Below are positions 34,961 to 42,128 of a DNA stretch of 50,782 nt, one piece after another. Positions within the stretch are counted from its first letter, which is position 1. Each line of letters begins with the position of its first letter. The position numbers were made by a program, and so were the translations under genes. The stretch comes from an uncultured bacterium (GTDB taxonomy: Bacteria > UBP6 > UBA1177): contig CAJOMF010000025.1 of assembly GCA_905235605.1 (NCBI GenBank), positions 1 through 50,782 on the forward strand, written 5' to 3'. Under the pieces are notes generated by a model. The model did not search any database. It saw only the letters and a list, made by a program, of their open reading frames with translations, and was not told the origin of the DNA.

Positions 34961-34975
34961 ATCAATTTGTAGTGA

Positions 34976-35037
34976 TCATTTCTCCTCTTCCGGCTTGTAT
35001 TCCGGCGTCGGTTCGGCGACCATCTGTGTCGATGTAG
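34976..35037 (-). other. Possible C-terminal coding scrap next to the IS
   Basis: On the minus strand, 20 codons ending in TGA (34976-34978) read 'STQMVAEPTPEYKPEEEK', which looks like a charged protein tail. It runs into the IS110 end, so a gene may have been cut here. It is too short to identify. Confidence 0.2.
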
Positions 35038-36210
35038 TCAACTATAGTTAAAAGAAAAAGTCTTTTTATTTTTCAGCATCGAAAAGACACACCTTAAAAA
35101 CTTATTGAAAACAGCAATTACGGCCTTTTTCCCATTCATGTTCTCTCGTATTTTTTTGTCGTAATATTCCTTAAAAACCTTGTTCATACTGATTAAATGT
35201 AGTGCTGTCAGGAAACCGATCCTACGCACTGATGAGTTGCCTCTTTTGGAGATTCTTTTCTGAACCAGGGAGTTGCCGGACTGGCTTATTCCCGGATCAG
35301 TTCCGGCATAAGCGGTCAGTTGTTTCACTGTTTCAAAGCGGTTGATGTCGCCTATTTCCGCGATGAACTGTGCGGCAGTAAGTTTGCCGATTCCGGGAAT
35401 ACTTGTAAGAATTTCAAAGTCCTCGTGTGAATAAACGCTGACGGCTTCAATGAGTTCCTTGTCACACTTCTTAAGTTCGTCGGTAAGGAAGTTGAGCTCC
35501 CTGATTATATGTAGAACCGTTTTCTCAAGCATGGGCTTGCAAACACCGACGGATTTTGCCGCAAGTGCCTTGATTTGTTCGGCATTCAGTTTTGGATTCC
35601 GTCCTTTTGTTTTTGAATTAAGGACTTTTTCGATCTTTTTAAGACTTGCCTTGCGTATTGCTTCGGCAGAGGGGAACTCTTCAAGCAAAGTAATCATTGA
35701 AACGGTAAAAATATCGTGTTCTTTTACCAGTTCAGGGAATGTTGTTGTCACCAGCTGTTTCAGTCTGATTTTGGCGGCAACACTCTTCTTGGAAATGCTT
35801 TCCCTGAGTCGTGCGATTTCTCTCAGACCGTTACTGTCCGAAGCTGATACAGGGCGAAGTCCGGCGTAATTTTTCCCTAGAAAAACAGATATTATTCTGG
35901 CATCTATCGTATCGGTTTTGGTGTTCCTGAGCGAGCATGACCGGGCAAAATTCTTGACCAGAAACGGAGTGATCAGATAAGTCGGAATATCTCTAGCCAA
36001 AAGAGCAAAAAGCAGCGGCTGATGGTATGTCGCAGTGGATTCAAGACCAACGGAGGCATTTTCAAACCTGCTGATAACATTAAAGAAATTCTTGAAACCT
36101 TCGTGATTCATGCCACACGAGCCTTTTTCCAAAGTTTTCTCTCTTAAATCTGTGACATTGAACGAAAAGGAATCCTTCGAGACATCGACACCGACAAAAT
36201 GTTCAAACAT
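35038..36210 (-). CDS. IS110-family DEDD transposase/recombinase
   Basis: 390 residues from the ATG at 36210 (GAGGT upstream; the ATG at 36225 has no ribosome site). The N-terminal DEDD RuvC-like domain starts 'MFEHFVGVDVSKDSFSF' with Asp at 'VDVSKD', then 'VGLESTATYHQPLLFALL' and 'NTKTDTIDARIISVFL' for the other acidic residues. The C-terminal transposase_20 domain has 'LTSIPGIGKLTAAQFIAEIG', 'YAGTDPGISQSGNS' and 'RISKRGNSSVRRIGF' with the catalytic Ser. Both halves appear intact, so the element may be active. Bridge-RNA-guided recombination is established for IS110 members. Confidence 0.95.
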   Translation of the reverse strand: MFEHFVGVDVSKDSFSFNVTDLREKTLEKGSCGMNHEGFKNFFNVISRFENASVGLESTATYHQPLLFALLARDIPTYLITPFLVKNFARSCSLRNTKTDTIDARIISVFLGKNYAGLRPVSASDSNGLREIARLRESISKKSVAAKIRLKQLVTTTFPELVKEHDIFTVSMITLLEEFPSAEAIRKASLKKIEKVLNSKTKGRNPKLNAEQIKALAAKSVGVCKPMLEKTVLHIIRELNFLTDELKKCDKELIEAVSVYSHEDFEILTSIPGIGKLTAAQFIAEIGDINRFETVKQLTAYAGTDPGISQSGNSLVQKRISKRGNSSVRRIGFLTALHLISMNKVFKEYYDKKIRENMNGKKAVIAVFNKFLRCVFSMLKNKKTFSFNYS

Positions 36211-36225
36211 TTCTTTACCTCGCAA

Positions 36226-36440
36226 GACAAAGTACTAAAATAAACCCGCTTCGAGACAGACATGTCTCCCGTCCCAATCTCCATAATCACAGGAGTTTAG
36301 CTCAATCAACTAATTGGGGCTCAGGAGACAGAGAGCAGACTACGCGAGAGGTTCAAAGACCTGGAGACGCCAAGGCTCTTCTGTCCCGGAGCATTTCTTG
36401 TGAAAATTAACAAGGAACTTCTTGCAAACAAAGAAATATT
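36226..36440 (-). ncRNA. Candidate bridge RNA region of the IS110 element
   Basis: Non-coding leader upstream of the transposase, where IS110-group elements encode the bridge RNA. It contains a GAGACA-GACA-TGTCTC stem-loop at 36253-36268 and several further GAGAC(A/G) repeats. The target and donor loops were not identified; the call rests mainly on position. Confidence 0.3.
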
Positions 36441-36458
36441 ACTCATTTATCGGTAGGA

Positions 36459-36481
36459 GAGACGTCATAGCATGGCGTCTC
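36459..36481. other. 23-nt hairpin at the outer side of the IS leader
   Basis: GAGACG-T-CAT / ATG-G-CGTCTC with loop AGC. Pairing is complete on the plus strand with one U-G pair. It may mark the IS end or belong to its RNA. Confidence 0.5.
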
Positions 36482-36569
36482 AATGTTGTTGTGTCTCAGA
36501 TTCTCTGTGACCTCCCGCATCGTTTCTTCAATGAGTGCCGCTTTCAACTGGACCTCTCAGCTTTCAGCA

Positions 36570-36590
36570 GCTCCCCTACGGCAGGGGAGC
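36570..36590. other. Strong hairpin downstream of the DUF2075 gene
   Basis: GCTCCCCT (36570-36577), loop ACGGC, AGGGGAGC (36583-36590). It lies 70 bp after the minus-strand DUF2075 stop. No T-run follows on either strand, so rho-independent termination is doubtful. The rest of 36226-36661 holds only short open frames. Confidence 0.55.
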
Positions 36591-36653
36591 CAAGATAAGG
36601 TATGATTTCCAAGCCCAGATCACGATCACGTTCCAGCCGGCTTCCCGCAGAAT
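36576..36653 (-). pseudogene. Vsr-like C-terminal remnant
   Basis: A minus-strand frame reads 'NHRILREAGWNVIVIWAWKS' before a TAG at 36578-36576. The 'LREAGWxVxVIW' block is the C-terminal signature of very-short-patch-repair (Vsr) and DUF559-type endonucleases. No upstream part is present; the DUF2075 gene end overlaps where it would be. It may be a scrap left by gene turnover. Confidence 0.3.
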
Positions 36654-36661
36654 GCGGTGAT

Positions 36662-38719
36662 TTAGTCCATTTCTTTAAATCCGATTGATTTCAAATACTT
36701 GTAGGTGTTATCATAAAATTCAGGCAATCGAGTTTGATCTTTTGAATTTCCTTCAGGAACACAGATAATCATTCCTTGTCTTGCACGAGTCAGCAAAACA
36801 CGATATGCGTTCAGTTGGTATGCTTTGCGTTCTTCTTTGTTGATGCGGTTCCATTTGTTGCCGCCATTAAACTCGTAATATTCCCAAGAATTTTTGCCTC
36901 GCCGCAAGTCTCCATCCCAAACCAAGCATGTCCAATCTAATTCAAGGCCTTGGATATCAAATTCACTGGCGGCATCTTCCAAAAACAACGAAGAACGAAC
37001 ATCATTGATATCATCCAAAAACCAATGAACGGTGTCGGGTTTACAGCGTACATCAATTGCCAAAGGTTTTAAACGATAAGCTTTTGAGGAAACAACCATG
37101 CCATATCGTTCGTTTCCACGAGCTTTTTGGCGTAGCCATTCTTTGGCTGTTTCGATATTTCTTGTGAGAGCAATTGGATAGCGATCTTCGATGGAAGCAT
37201 AGATTTCGCGGGCTTTATCAATGTCTCCATCTAACAGATAATGGACTAAATTTGATAAATTTTCAGCGCGAAAACTCCGCATAGATACAGCAAGATGTAG
37301 ATCATCCGAATAAATAACATGAGGATTATTTTGTAATAAATCTTCAACCTTACCTTCAGCGTATTCGCGAGCTGTGAGTTGGCTTGAAATATAAATCTGC
37401 CAATCAGGGAAAGTTTCATTGAGAGCTCGAATCCATTCGCCGATGCCAGCCTCTCCGGTATTGATTTCCTGACCGCCACCCACAAGACAAACTATTACAG
37501 CCCAATCTTTGCGTTGATCGAGTGACCAAATAAGAAATTCTCCCTCTGACATGGGAAAATTTGCAAAACCTTTCTTCCTGTTAAGCCATGATGCGATATG
37601 TTCTTTGTCCCAAGAGCGCTGCGCTTCATCAAAGATGGTAATATTTTCTACTTCTCCATAACCGGCTGCTTTGTCTTTCAATTCCTTTGTCGGATCTATT
37701 TCCAGTTTGCCATCAACTAATTTAACTTTGTTAAGCATATTGTCGCGGTAACGATGTATAATTTGGATAAAACGCTTAACTTCACTTTCCGCGATTTTCT
37801 TAGTTATTTTGTTTCCACGTGCTTTTTCCTGTTCTTGTTTATCTCGGGTTAGAGCCTCTGTAAGAACGGCGACTAACGGACCGTTGCCAGAGAGATAAAC
37901 AGCTAAATCTTCATTAGATTCTTGTTGTACTGCAACATTAAGACCAACTAATGTCTTTCCTGCTCCAGGAACACCTGTAACAAAGCAGATGCTTTTGCCA
38001 CCTCTCGCTTTTGTTTCGCGTATTACTTGCTGCACATAGCGCGTTGTGCGTTCAAGTTGTTCTCCTTCGGCTTCATGGCGAGTAATATCTTCCACACTGT
38101 GATTCAAATAAAGCGATCTTGCTGCTTCAATAATGGTTGGAGTCGGCGCATAACGGCTGCGAGCCCAATCTTCTAAAGCGATGCTGTACGTTTCATGCTC
38201 GGTTTCATCAGATAAAACTAAGCTTATTACCTCTTGGAGATGTGTCGCATTTGTTAAGAGTGGCTCGTAAATGCCGTCGTTATAATGTGAAAGTCTATAT
38301 TTAGTTGAGTGTTCTGTCGCTTCAGTTGCAACTAATACAGGAACTATCAAGCGATCGATGCTGCCTTGATGAAAGTTTTTCAAATCGAGAGCATAATCCA
38401 AAACTTGATCTACGTCAGTATGCAAAAAATCTGTTTTACCAACCTTAAATTCGATAACAAAGATTCTTTCTTGCAACAAAACGACAACATCTATTCTTTT
38501 GCCAAGTCGTGGAATCGAATATTCAAAAAGAATTTCCGCATTTTCTTGTTCCCACGGAGTTAGAACTCGTTTCATAATTTCAATTTCTTCATACCATGCA
38601 AATTTTTGAGTGGCCATGGTATCCATTTCGTCAGCAAGCGACATTTGACCAAAAATAGTGTCAACTGAAGAATTGAAAAAATCTGATAGTGATGATTTGT
38701 AAAAATAACGGTTAATCAT
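36662..38719 (-). CDS. DUF2075 helicase-like ATPase with N-terminal PD-(D/E)xK nuclease
   Basis: 685 residues from the ATG at 38719 (GAGGA 9 bases upstream); an ATG at 38758 is less likely. The N-terminal nuclease-like part has Asp77 ('RIDVVVLLQ') and Glu90-Phe-Lys92 ('IFVIEFKVG'). The DUF2075/Schlafen-3 motor follows: Walker A 'TGVPGAGKTLVGLNV' (~250), Walker B 'ITIFDEAQRSWD', and C-terminal 'NAYRVLLTRARQGMIICVPE', the motif VI equivalent. Proteins of this design are widespread in defence islands, and a role in attacking foreign nucleic acid is inferred. It is in the block that separates the ApeK- and ApeL-type genes, beside the IS and the YhcG-type nuclease. It lacks a clear promoter; the upstream 200 bp carry a dispersed repeat. 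Confidence 0.88.
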   Translation of the reverse strand: MINRYFYKSSLSDFFNSSVDTIFGQMSLADEMDTMATQKFAWYEEIEIMKRVLTPWEQENAEILFEYSIPRLGKRIDVVVLLQERIFVIEFKVGKTDFLHTDVDQVLDYALDLKNFHQGSIDRLIVPVLVATEATEHSTKYRLSHYNDGIYEPLLTNATHLQEVISLVLSDETEHETYSIALEDWARSRYAPTPTIIEAARSLYLNHSVEDITRHEAEGEQLERTTRYVQQVIRETKARGGKSICFVTGVPGAGKTLVGLNVAVQQESNEDLAVYLSGNGPLVAVLTEALTRDKQEQEKARGNKITKKIAESEVKRFIQIIHRYRDNMLNKVKLVDGKLEIDPTKELKDKAAGYGEVENITIFDEAQRSWDKEHIASWLNRKKGFANFPMSEGEFLIWSLDQRKDWAVIVCLVGGGQEINTGEAGIGEWIRALNETFPDWQIYISSQLTAREYAEGKVEDLLQNNPHVIYSDDLHLAVSMRSFRAENLSNLVHYLLDGDIDKAREIYASIEDRYPIALTRNIETAKEWLRQKARGNERYGMVVSSKAYRLKPLAIDVRCKPDTVHWFLDDINDVRSSLFLEDAASEFDIQGLELDWTCLVWDGDLRRGKNSWEYYEFNGGNKWNRINKEERKAYQLNAYRVLLTRARQGMIICVPEGNSKDQTRLPEFYDNTYKYLKSIGFKEMD

Positions 38720-38793
38720 TGTGATAATCCTCAAAAAAACGCGAAAAGGTATTTGCAATTTGCAAAAAATGCAAATTAGTCGGCTTTTCCCTA

Positions 38794-38847
38794 ACTATGT
38801 TCCAAAACGGAACGAACTGAAGAAGCGCTTTTGTGCGGGGCGGGGAA
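38794..38847. repeat. Dispersed intergenic repeat, copy 1
   Basis: 54 bp starting ACTATGTTCCAAAACGGAAC, with the small stem GTTCC-AAAAC-GGAAC, then a GC-rich end. It is followed at 38853-38872 by CTTCGACAGGCTCAGCAACC. Nearly identical to 39289-39341 and related to 40737-40799. Confidence 0.85.
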
Positions 38848-38883
38848 GTGTTGCTTCGACAGGCTCAGCAACCGTTGTCTTAT

Positions 38884-38980
38884 CTATTTTCCTTGATACT
38901 CGTTCCAGATTTCTTCAGCCAGATATTTATCGCTGCGGCAATGAAGATCGGCGACACCTTCTTCAATAAGGTTCGCAGTT
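38884..38980 (-). pseudogene. Short coding remnant beside the DUF3791 gene
   Basis: The minus-strand frame ending in TAG at 38886-38884 reads 'FETANLIEEGVADLHCRSDK' and 'YLAEEIWNEYQGK', which looks like a real protein end, but has no start codon and is in a different frame from the neighbouring DUF3791 gene. It may be the tail of a partner gene whose front was deleted. Confidence 0.3.
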
Positions 38981-39193
38981 TCAAAGCACTCCTTTTTCTT
39001 TCATGTAGTCGGTCAGATCTTCCATCAGATAGCGAGAACTGAATGTGTGAAGGACATCATAAGATGGAACGATGTAATCATATAATATTCCTGAATTTTT
39101 TAGCTTCACATAGACGTCATGCTGTGAAAGATTCAGTATTGCTGAAAGTTTAACGATGCAGTAAGTAACGAATTCCAGTGTTTTTTTATCCAT
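38981..39193 (-). CDS. DUF3791 small protein
   Basis: 70 residues. It resembles DUF3791: 'FVTYCIVKLSAILNLSQHDV', 'LYDYIVPSYDVLHTFSSRYL' and 'EDLTDYMKEKGVL'. DUF3791 genes usually stand next to a DUF3990 (ADP-ribosyltransferase-like) gene as a suspected toxin-antitoxin unit. No DUF3990 gene is present here, only a short remnant downstream, so this could be an orphan antitoxin. GGAG lies 7 bases before the ATG. Confidence 0.7.
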   Translation of the reverse strand: MDKKTLEFVTYCIVKLSAILNLSQHDVYVKLKNSGILYDYIVPSYDVLHTFSSRYLMEDLTDYMKEKGVL

Positions 39194-39288
39194 AATACAA
39201 CTCCAAAAAACGCAAAATTTTATTTATAACTGCTGAAAAATCAACAAATTTTAGGCTTTTGATTGGTGACACAAGACATTCTTCCTTC

Positions 39289-39341
39289 ACTATGTTCCAA
39301 AACGGAACGAACTGAAGATCGCTTTTGTGCGGGGCGGGGAA
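39289..39341. repeat. Dispersed intergenic repeat, copy 2
   Basis: Identical to copy 1 except for GATCGC in place of GAAGCGC. It lacks the CTTCGACAGGCTCAG extension. Confidence 0.85.
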
Positions 39342-39344
39342 CTA

Positions 39345-39423
39345 TCGCAAAATTTGCGACAGTTGGCTGAGTTGTCCGATTTTTACGGACAACTGAAGAA
39401 TGAACTGTACGATTTTTCGTACA
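39345..39423. other. Three consecutive hairpins
   Basis: TCGCAAA-A-TTTGCGA (39345-39359); GTTGTCCG-ATTTTTA-CGGACAAC (39371-39393); TGTACG-ATTTTT-CGTACA (39406-39423). All stems are perfect, and the last two have nearly the same T-rich loop. They lie upstream of the YhcG-type gene promoter. Confidence 0.7.
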
Positions 39424-39472
39424 CTTAAGTATGCAATTATAAAAAATCGAATTAGTCTTTACAATATTTTTC

Positions 39473-39500
39473 TTTGATGTCTGGAATTTTTTGCTATAAT
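39473..39500 (+). promoter_or_regulatory. Putative promoter of the YhcG-type gene
   Basis: -35 TTTGAT (39473-39478), 16-bp spacer, perfect -10 TATAAT (39495-39500), 52 bp before the ATG at 39552. Confidence 0.5.
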
Positions 39501-39551
39501 ATTTTAGTTTTCGTTGTTTTGTAATAGAAAACGATTTTTTGTGAGGGAAAA

Positions 39552-40693
39552 ATGAGCAAAACAATAACCATTTTGGATAAGGAATATAAAAACTGGATAA
39601 AGGAACTTTCTTCACGCTACCGAAAAAGTCAGATCAAAGCGGCGTAAAGGTAAATGATGAAATGCTCCGATTTTATTACAGCTTGGGGAAAGACATTGTG
39701 ACCAAGAAAGCGGAAAGTAAATGGGGAAGTGGTTTTATGAAAAATTTGAGCATGGATTTAAAGACTCAAAACCCTGATGCCACCTGCTTTTCTCAGACCA
39801 ATCTTCTGTATATGAAAAATTTTTATCTGCTTTATCAGTCGTATTTGGAAATTACTCCCCAAGTTGAGGAGCAATTAGGGAATAAGGCAATTACTCCACA
39901 AGTTGTGGAGCAATTAGATAATTTGAAATTTACTCAACAAGTTGTGGAGCGAATAGCAGGTGATATTTTCTCTGTTCCATGGGGGCATCATAGATTTTTG
40001 ATTGACAAATTTCAAAATCAACCAAAGAAAGCACTCTTTTTCGTTCACCAGACAATATTAAACGGCTGGAGCCGCGACACGATGCTCAATTTTATCGGAA
40101 CAGACCTTTATGAGCGTCAAGGAAAGGCTTTAACGAACTTCAAGGAAACTCTTCCTGAAGAAACAAGTGAGTTGGCTCAGGAGCTTACCAAAGATCCATA
40201 TAATTTTGCCTTTACCGAGATTACGACAAAACATAACGAACGAAAATTAAAGGATGCGCTGCTCGACAATATAACGCAGTTTCTGCTTGAACTCGGAACA
40301 GGTTTTGCCTATGTCGGCAAAGAATACCGTTTGCAGATAGGAGAAAAAGAAAAATTCATAGATCTGTTATTCTACAATCTTAATTTGTCCTGTTATGTGG
40401 TGGTTGAAGTAAAAATCGGTGAGTTCGATTTTACTGATGTGGGACAGCTTGGCGGTTATGTGGTTTCCTGCAATCATATTCTGCGAAAAGAAGGGCGCGA
40501 CAATCCCACAATCGGGCTTTTAGTCTGCAAACAGAAGGACAATCTGGTAGCACAATATTCCCTTGAGTCAAGCAGCCAGCCTTTAGGTATATCCGAATTT
40601 GAACTTGCCAAAATCTATCCGGGAAAAGTTGAAGGCACTATACCGACAATTGAAGAGATCGAACACGGATTGACAGATAAGCAGATTGTATAA
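39552..40693 (+). pseudogene. YhcG-type PD-(D/E)xK nuclease (DUF1016), frameshifted near the start
   Basis: The reading frame from ATG 39552 gives 31 residues ('YKNWIKELSSRYRKSQIKAA') and stops at TAA 39645-39647. The downstream frame picks up directly ('VKVNDEMLRFYYSLGKDIV') from 39644 and runs to 40693. One missing G after GCGGCG restores the join exactly, so this is a single-base deletion. The rest is complete: DUF1016 N-terminal helices, three ~14-residue repeats (I/F)T(P/Q)QV(V/E)E(Q/R)(L/I), and the nuclease core 'KFIDLLFYNLNLSCYVVVEV' followed by Lys (D...E-x-K). YhcG-like proteins act in DNA recombination or defence. An internal start at 39662 could give a 343-residue protein lacking the first helix. 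A sequencing error cannot be excluded. Confidence 0.85.
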
Positions 40694-40736
40694 TGTGGTC
40701 TTATTTTTTTATATGTCTCGAACTGGCTTCCCGCAG

Positions 40737-40799
40737 TATCTTCCAAAACGGAACGAAGTGAAGAAGCGCTTTTGTGCGGTTCGACAGGCTCAGTAACCA
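40737..40799. repeat. Dispersed intergenic repeat, copy 3 (divergent)
   Basis: Shares TTCCAAAACGGAACGAA, AAGAAGCGCTTTTGTGCGG and TTCGACAGGCTCAG with copy 1, but lacks the ~17-bp GC-rich insert between the last two. Preceded by GGCTTCCCGCAG, which also occurs at ~36639-36650. Confidence 0.8.
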
Positions 40800-40868
40800 G
40801 ACGATTTGCGGGCGAGCCGCCCGCGCTCCGGCAAATATCCAAATAAATCGGTATCCGAAATCAAAAAC

Positions 40869-40896
40869 TTGAATTATGATAAAATAGTGATAAAGT
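40869..40896 (+). promoter_or_regulatory. Putative promoter of the Phd antitoxin gene
   Basis: -35 TTGAAT (40869-40874), 16-bp spacer, -10 TAAAGT (40891-40896). Confidence 0.4.
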
Positions 40897-40928
40897 AATG
40901 ATAATTTTTTGCTTTTTAGGAGGAAATT

Positions 40929-41189
40929 ATGCAAATTCGCCCGGTTTCAGATCTACGCAACAAATTCTCTGACATAGAGAGTTTGGTTTTTTCAAGGAAA
41001 GAGCCGGTTTTTCTGACAAAAAACGGTTACGGTTCTATGGTGGTGATGAGTCTCGACATGTACGAAAGCCTTACCGAAAATATTGAGGCAAAACTTGACG
41101 CCGCGGATATTCAGGCAGAAGAGACTCCAGAACGCCTCTCCCACGATGAAGTTTTTAGTGCTGTCCGAGCACGTATCAGGGCAAAATAA
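40929..41189 (+). CDS. Phd/YefM-family antitoxin
   Basis: 86 residues. The N-terminal Phd/YefM DNA-binding fold is clear: 'IRPVSDLRNKFSDIESLVF', 'EPVFLTKNGYGSMVVMSLDM'. The C-terminal half is the acidic, probably disordered toxin-binding tail. AGGAGG precedes the ATG. The TAA overlaps the ATG of a nine-codon toxin remnant, so the toxin has been lost and the antitoxin is an orphan. Confidence 0.9.
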   Translation: MQIRPVSDLRNKFSDIESLVFSRKEPVFLTKNGYGSMVVMSLDMYESLTENIEAKLDAADIQAEETPERLSHDEVFSAVRARIRAK

Positions 41190-41242
41190 TGAGCTATAAG
41201 TTACGTTATCTTCATTGAAGAATTCTTTATTCCGGACGTAAC
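41189..41242 (+). pseudogene. Truncated RelE-type toxin start and inverted repeat
   Basis: ATG at 41189, overlapping the antitoxin stop, opens 'MSYKLRYLH' and then stops at TGA 41216-41218. RelE/ParE toxins commonly start 'MxYKVRYxP', so this is probably the toxin's first strand. An inverted repeat GTTACGT (41200-41206) / ACGTAAC (41236-41242) enclosing CTTC-ATT-GAAG spans the break and may have promoted a deletion. Confidence 0.5.
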
Positions 41243-41275
41243 GAGAAAAGACTTCTGTAAAAACAGAATAATGTT

Positions 41276-41470
41276 CTAAAACTCTTCCAGCGCCTTCTTT
41301 TCCTTTTCTTCGACTGTTTTGACTGCGTCGTTGAGTTTCTTTTCTGCTTCATCTTTCATTTCTATCATTTTCTGAGCTTCGGTGGCGGGTGTCGGCGGCT
41401 GCTTTCCGCATGAGGAGAGAAGAAGCGAGAACAAAAGAGCGAAAACCGCGGCAAGTGATGATCTTTTCAT
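41276..41470 (-). CDS. Small lipoprotein with charged helix
   Basis: 64 residues. Lipobox LSS-Cys21 follows a hydrophobic signal ('LAAVFALLFSLLLSS'). The mature part is a Pro/Thr linker and a strongly charged helix ('AQKMIEMKDEAEKKLNDAVK'). This resembles small Lpp-like or entericidin-like envelope lipoproteins, though I recognise no specific family. AAGGAG precedes the ATG. Confidence 0.75.
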   Translation of the reverse strand: MKRSSLAAVFALLFSLLLSSCGKQPPTPATEAQKMIEMKDEAEKKLNDAVKTVEEKEKKALEEF

Positions 41471-41582
41471 TTTTTACTCCTTTAAAGATGAACTTAAAAT
41501 CGGAAAAATATAGTCGGGAGGCGCTTTTTTGCAACATTTGCCTTTTGCCGGAAACAGGTGTAAAGAGCCTGCGGAGGTGCTA

Positions 41583-42128
41583 ATGGAACTTGTTGAAGTT
41601 AAAAATACGAAGTTTGAGTGGTCGCGCCTTGAACGGCTTTACACAGAGGCTTTTCCAAAAGAGGAGAGGTTTCCGTTTTCGCTTCTGAAAAAGCGTGCGG
41701 CTGCCGGAAGAGCTGATTTCTGGAATCTTGTCGAAAACGGCGAGTGGGTCGGAATGGCCTATCTTGTGCGGAGAAGGGATCTTGTCTACCTTTTTTATTT
41801 TGCAGTCGATTCAGAAAAACGCGGGAAAGGATACGGAACGAATGCAATAAAGGCGATGCTGGAACATTATCGCGGAAACAGGTTCTTTCTTGCCCTTGAA
41901 GACTGGTGCGAGGAGTGCAGAAATCCGGAAGAGCGCATCAAAAGGCACAATTTCTACCTTGGATGCGGGTTAAGCGATATCCCATACAAACTCTGGGAGC
42001 TGTCGATGAAATACCGTCTGATGGGTGTCGGCGGCAAAGTCGAACCCGTTGAATACAAAACGATGATGGGCAGCTACTTCGGCTGGTTCTGGAAACACTT
42101 CATCAGAAGCTGCATCGTGAAAGAATAG
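41583..42128 (+). CDS. GNAT-family N-acetyltransferase
   Basis: 181 residues from the ATG at 41583 (GGAGG upstream). The GNAT fold is shown by 'YLFYFAVDSEKRGKGYGTNA', where RGKGYG is the acetyl-CoA pyrophosphate-binding loop, preceded by strand 'GMAYLVRR' and followed by 'FFLALEDWCEECRNPEER' and 'RHNFYLGCGL'. The substrate is unknown. It stands alone, divergent from the small lipoprotein gene, with ~110 bp between them. Confidence 0.85.
   Translation: MELVEVKNTKFEWSRLERLYTEAFPKEERFPFSLLKKRAAAGRADFWNLVENGEWVGMAYLVRRRDLVYLFYFAVDSEKRGKGYGTNAIKAMLEHYRGNRFFLALEDWCEECRNPEERIKRHNFYLGCGLSDIPYKLWELSMKYRLMGVGGKVEPVEYKTMMGSYFGWFWKHFIRSCIVKE

Larger units (their letters stand above)
35010..36445 (-). 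mobile_element. IS110-family insertion sequence (ends approximate)
   Basis: Contains one DEDD transposase gene close to one end and a 230-430 bp non-coding stretch upstream of it, the layout of the IS110 group. These elements lack terminal inverted repeats and target duplications, so I cannot fix the ends from one copy. It sits in the gap between the ApeK- and ApeL-type genes. Confidence 0.6.

Noticed and set aside
36443-36556. Minus-strand frame 'ALIEETMREVTENLRHNNIE' upstream of the IS transposase
   Set aside because: It looks coding-like but is only ~37 codons, has no good start signal and overlaps the 36459-36481 hairpin. The region is better read as the IS leader or flank.
36570-36590. 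Rho-independent terminator of the DUF2075 gene
   Set aside because: The stem is strong, but neither strand has a T-run after it, so it was listed only as a hairpin.
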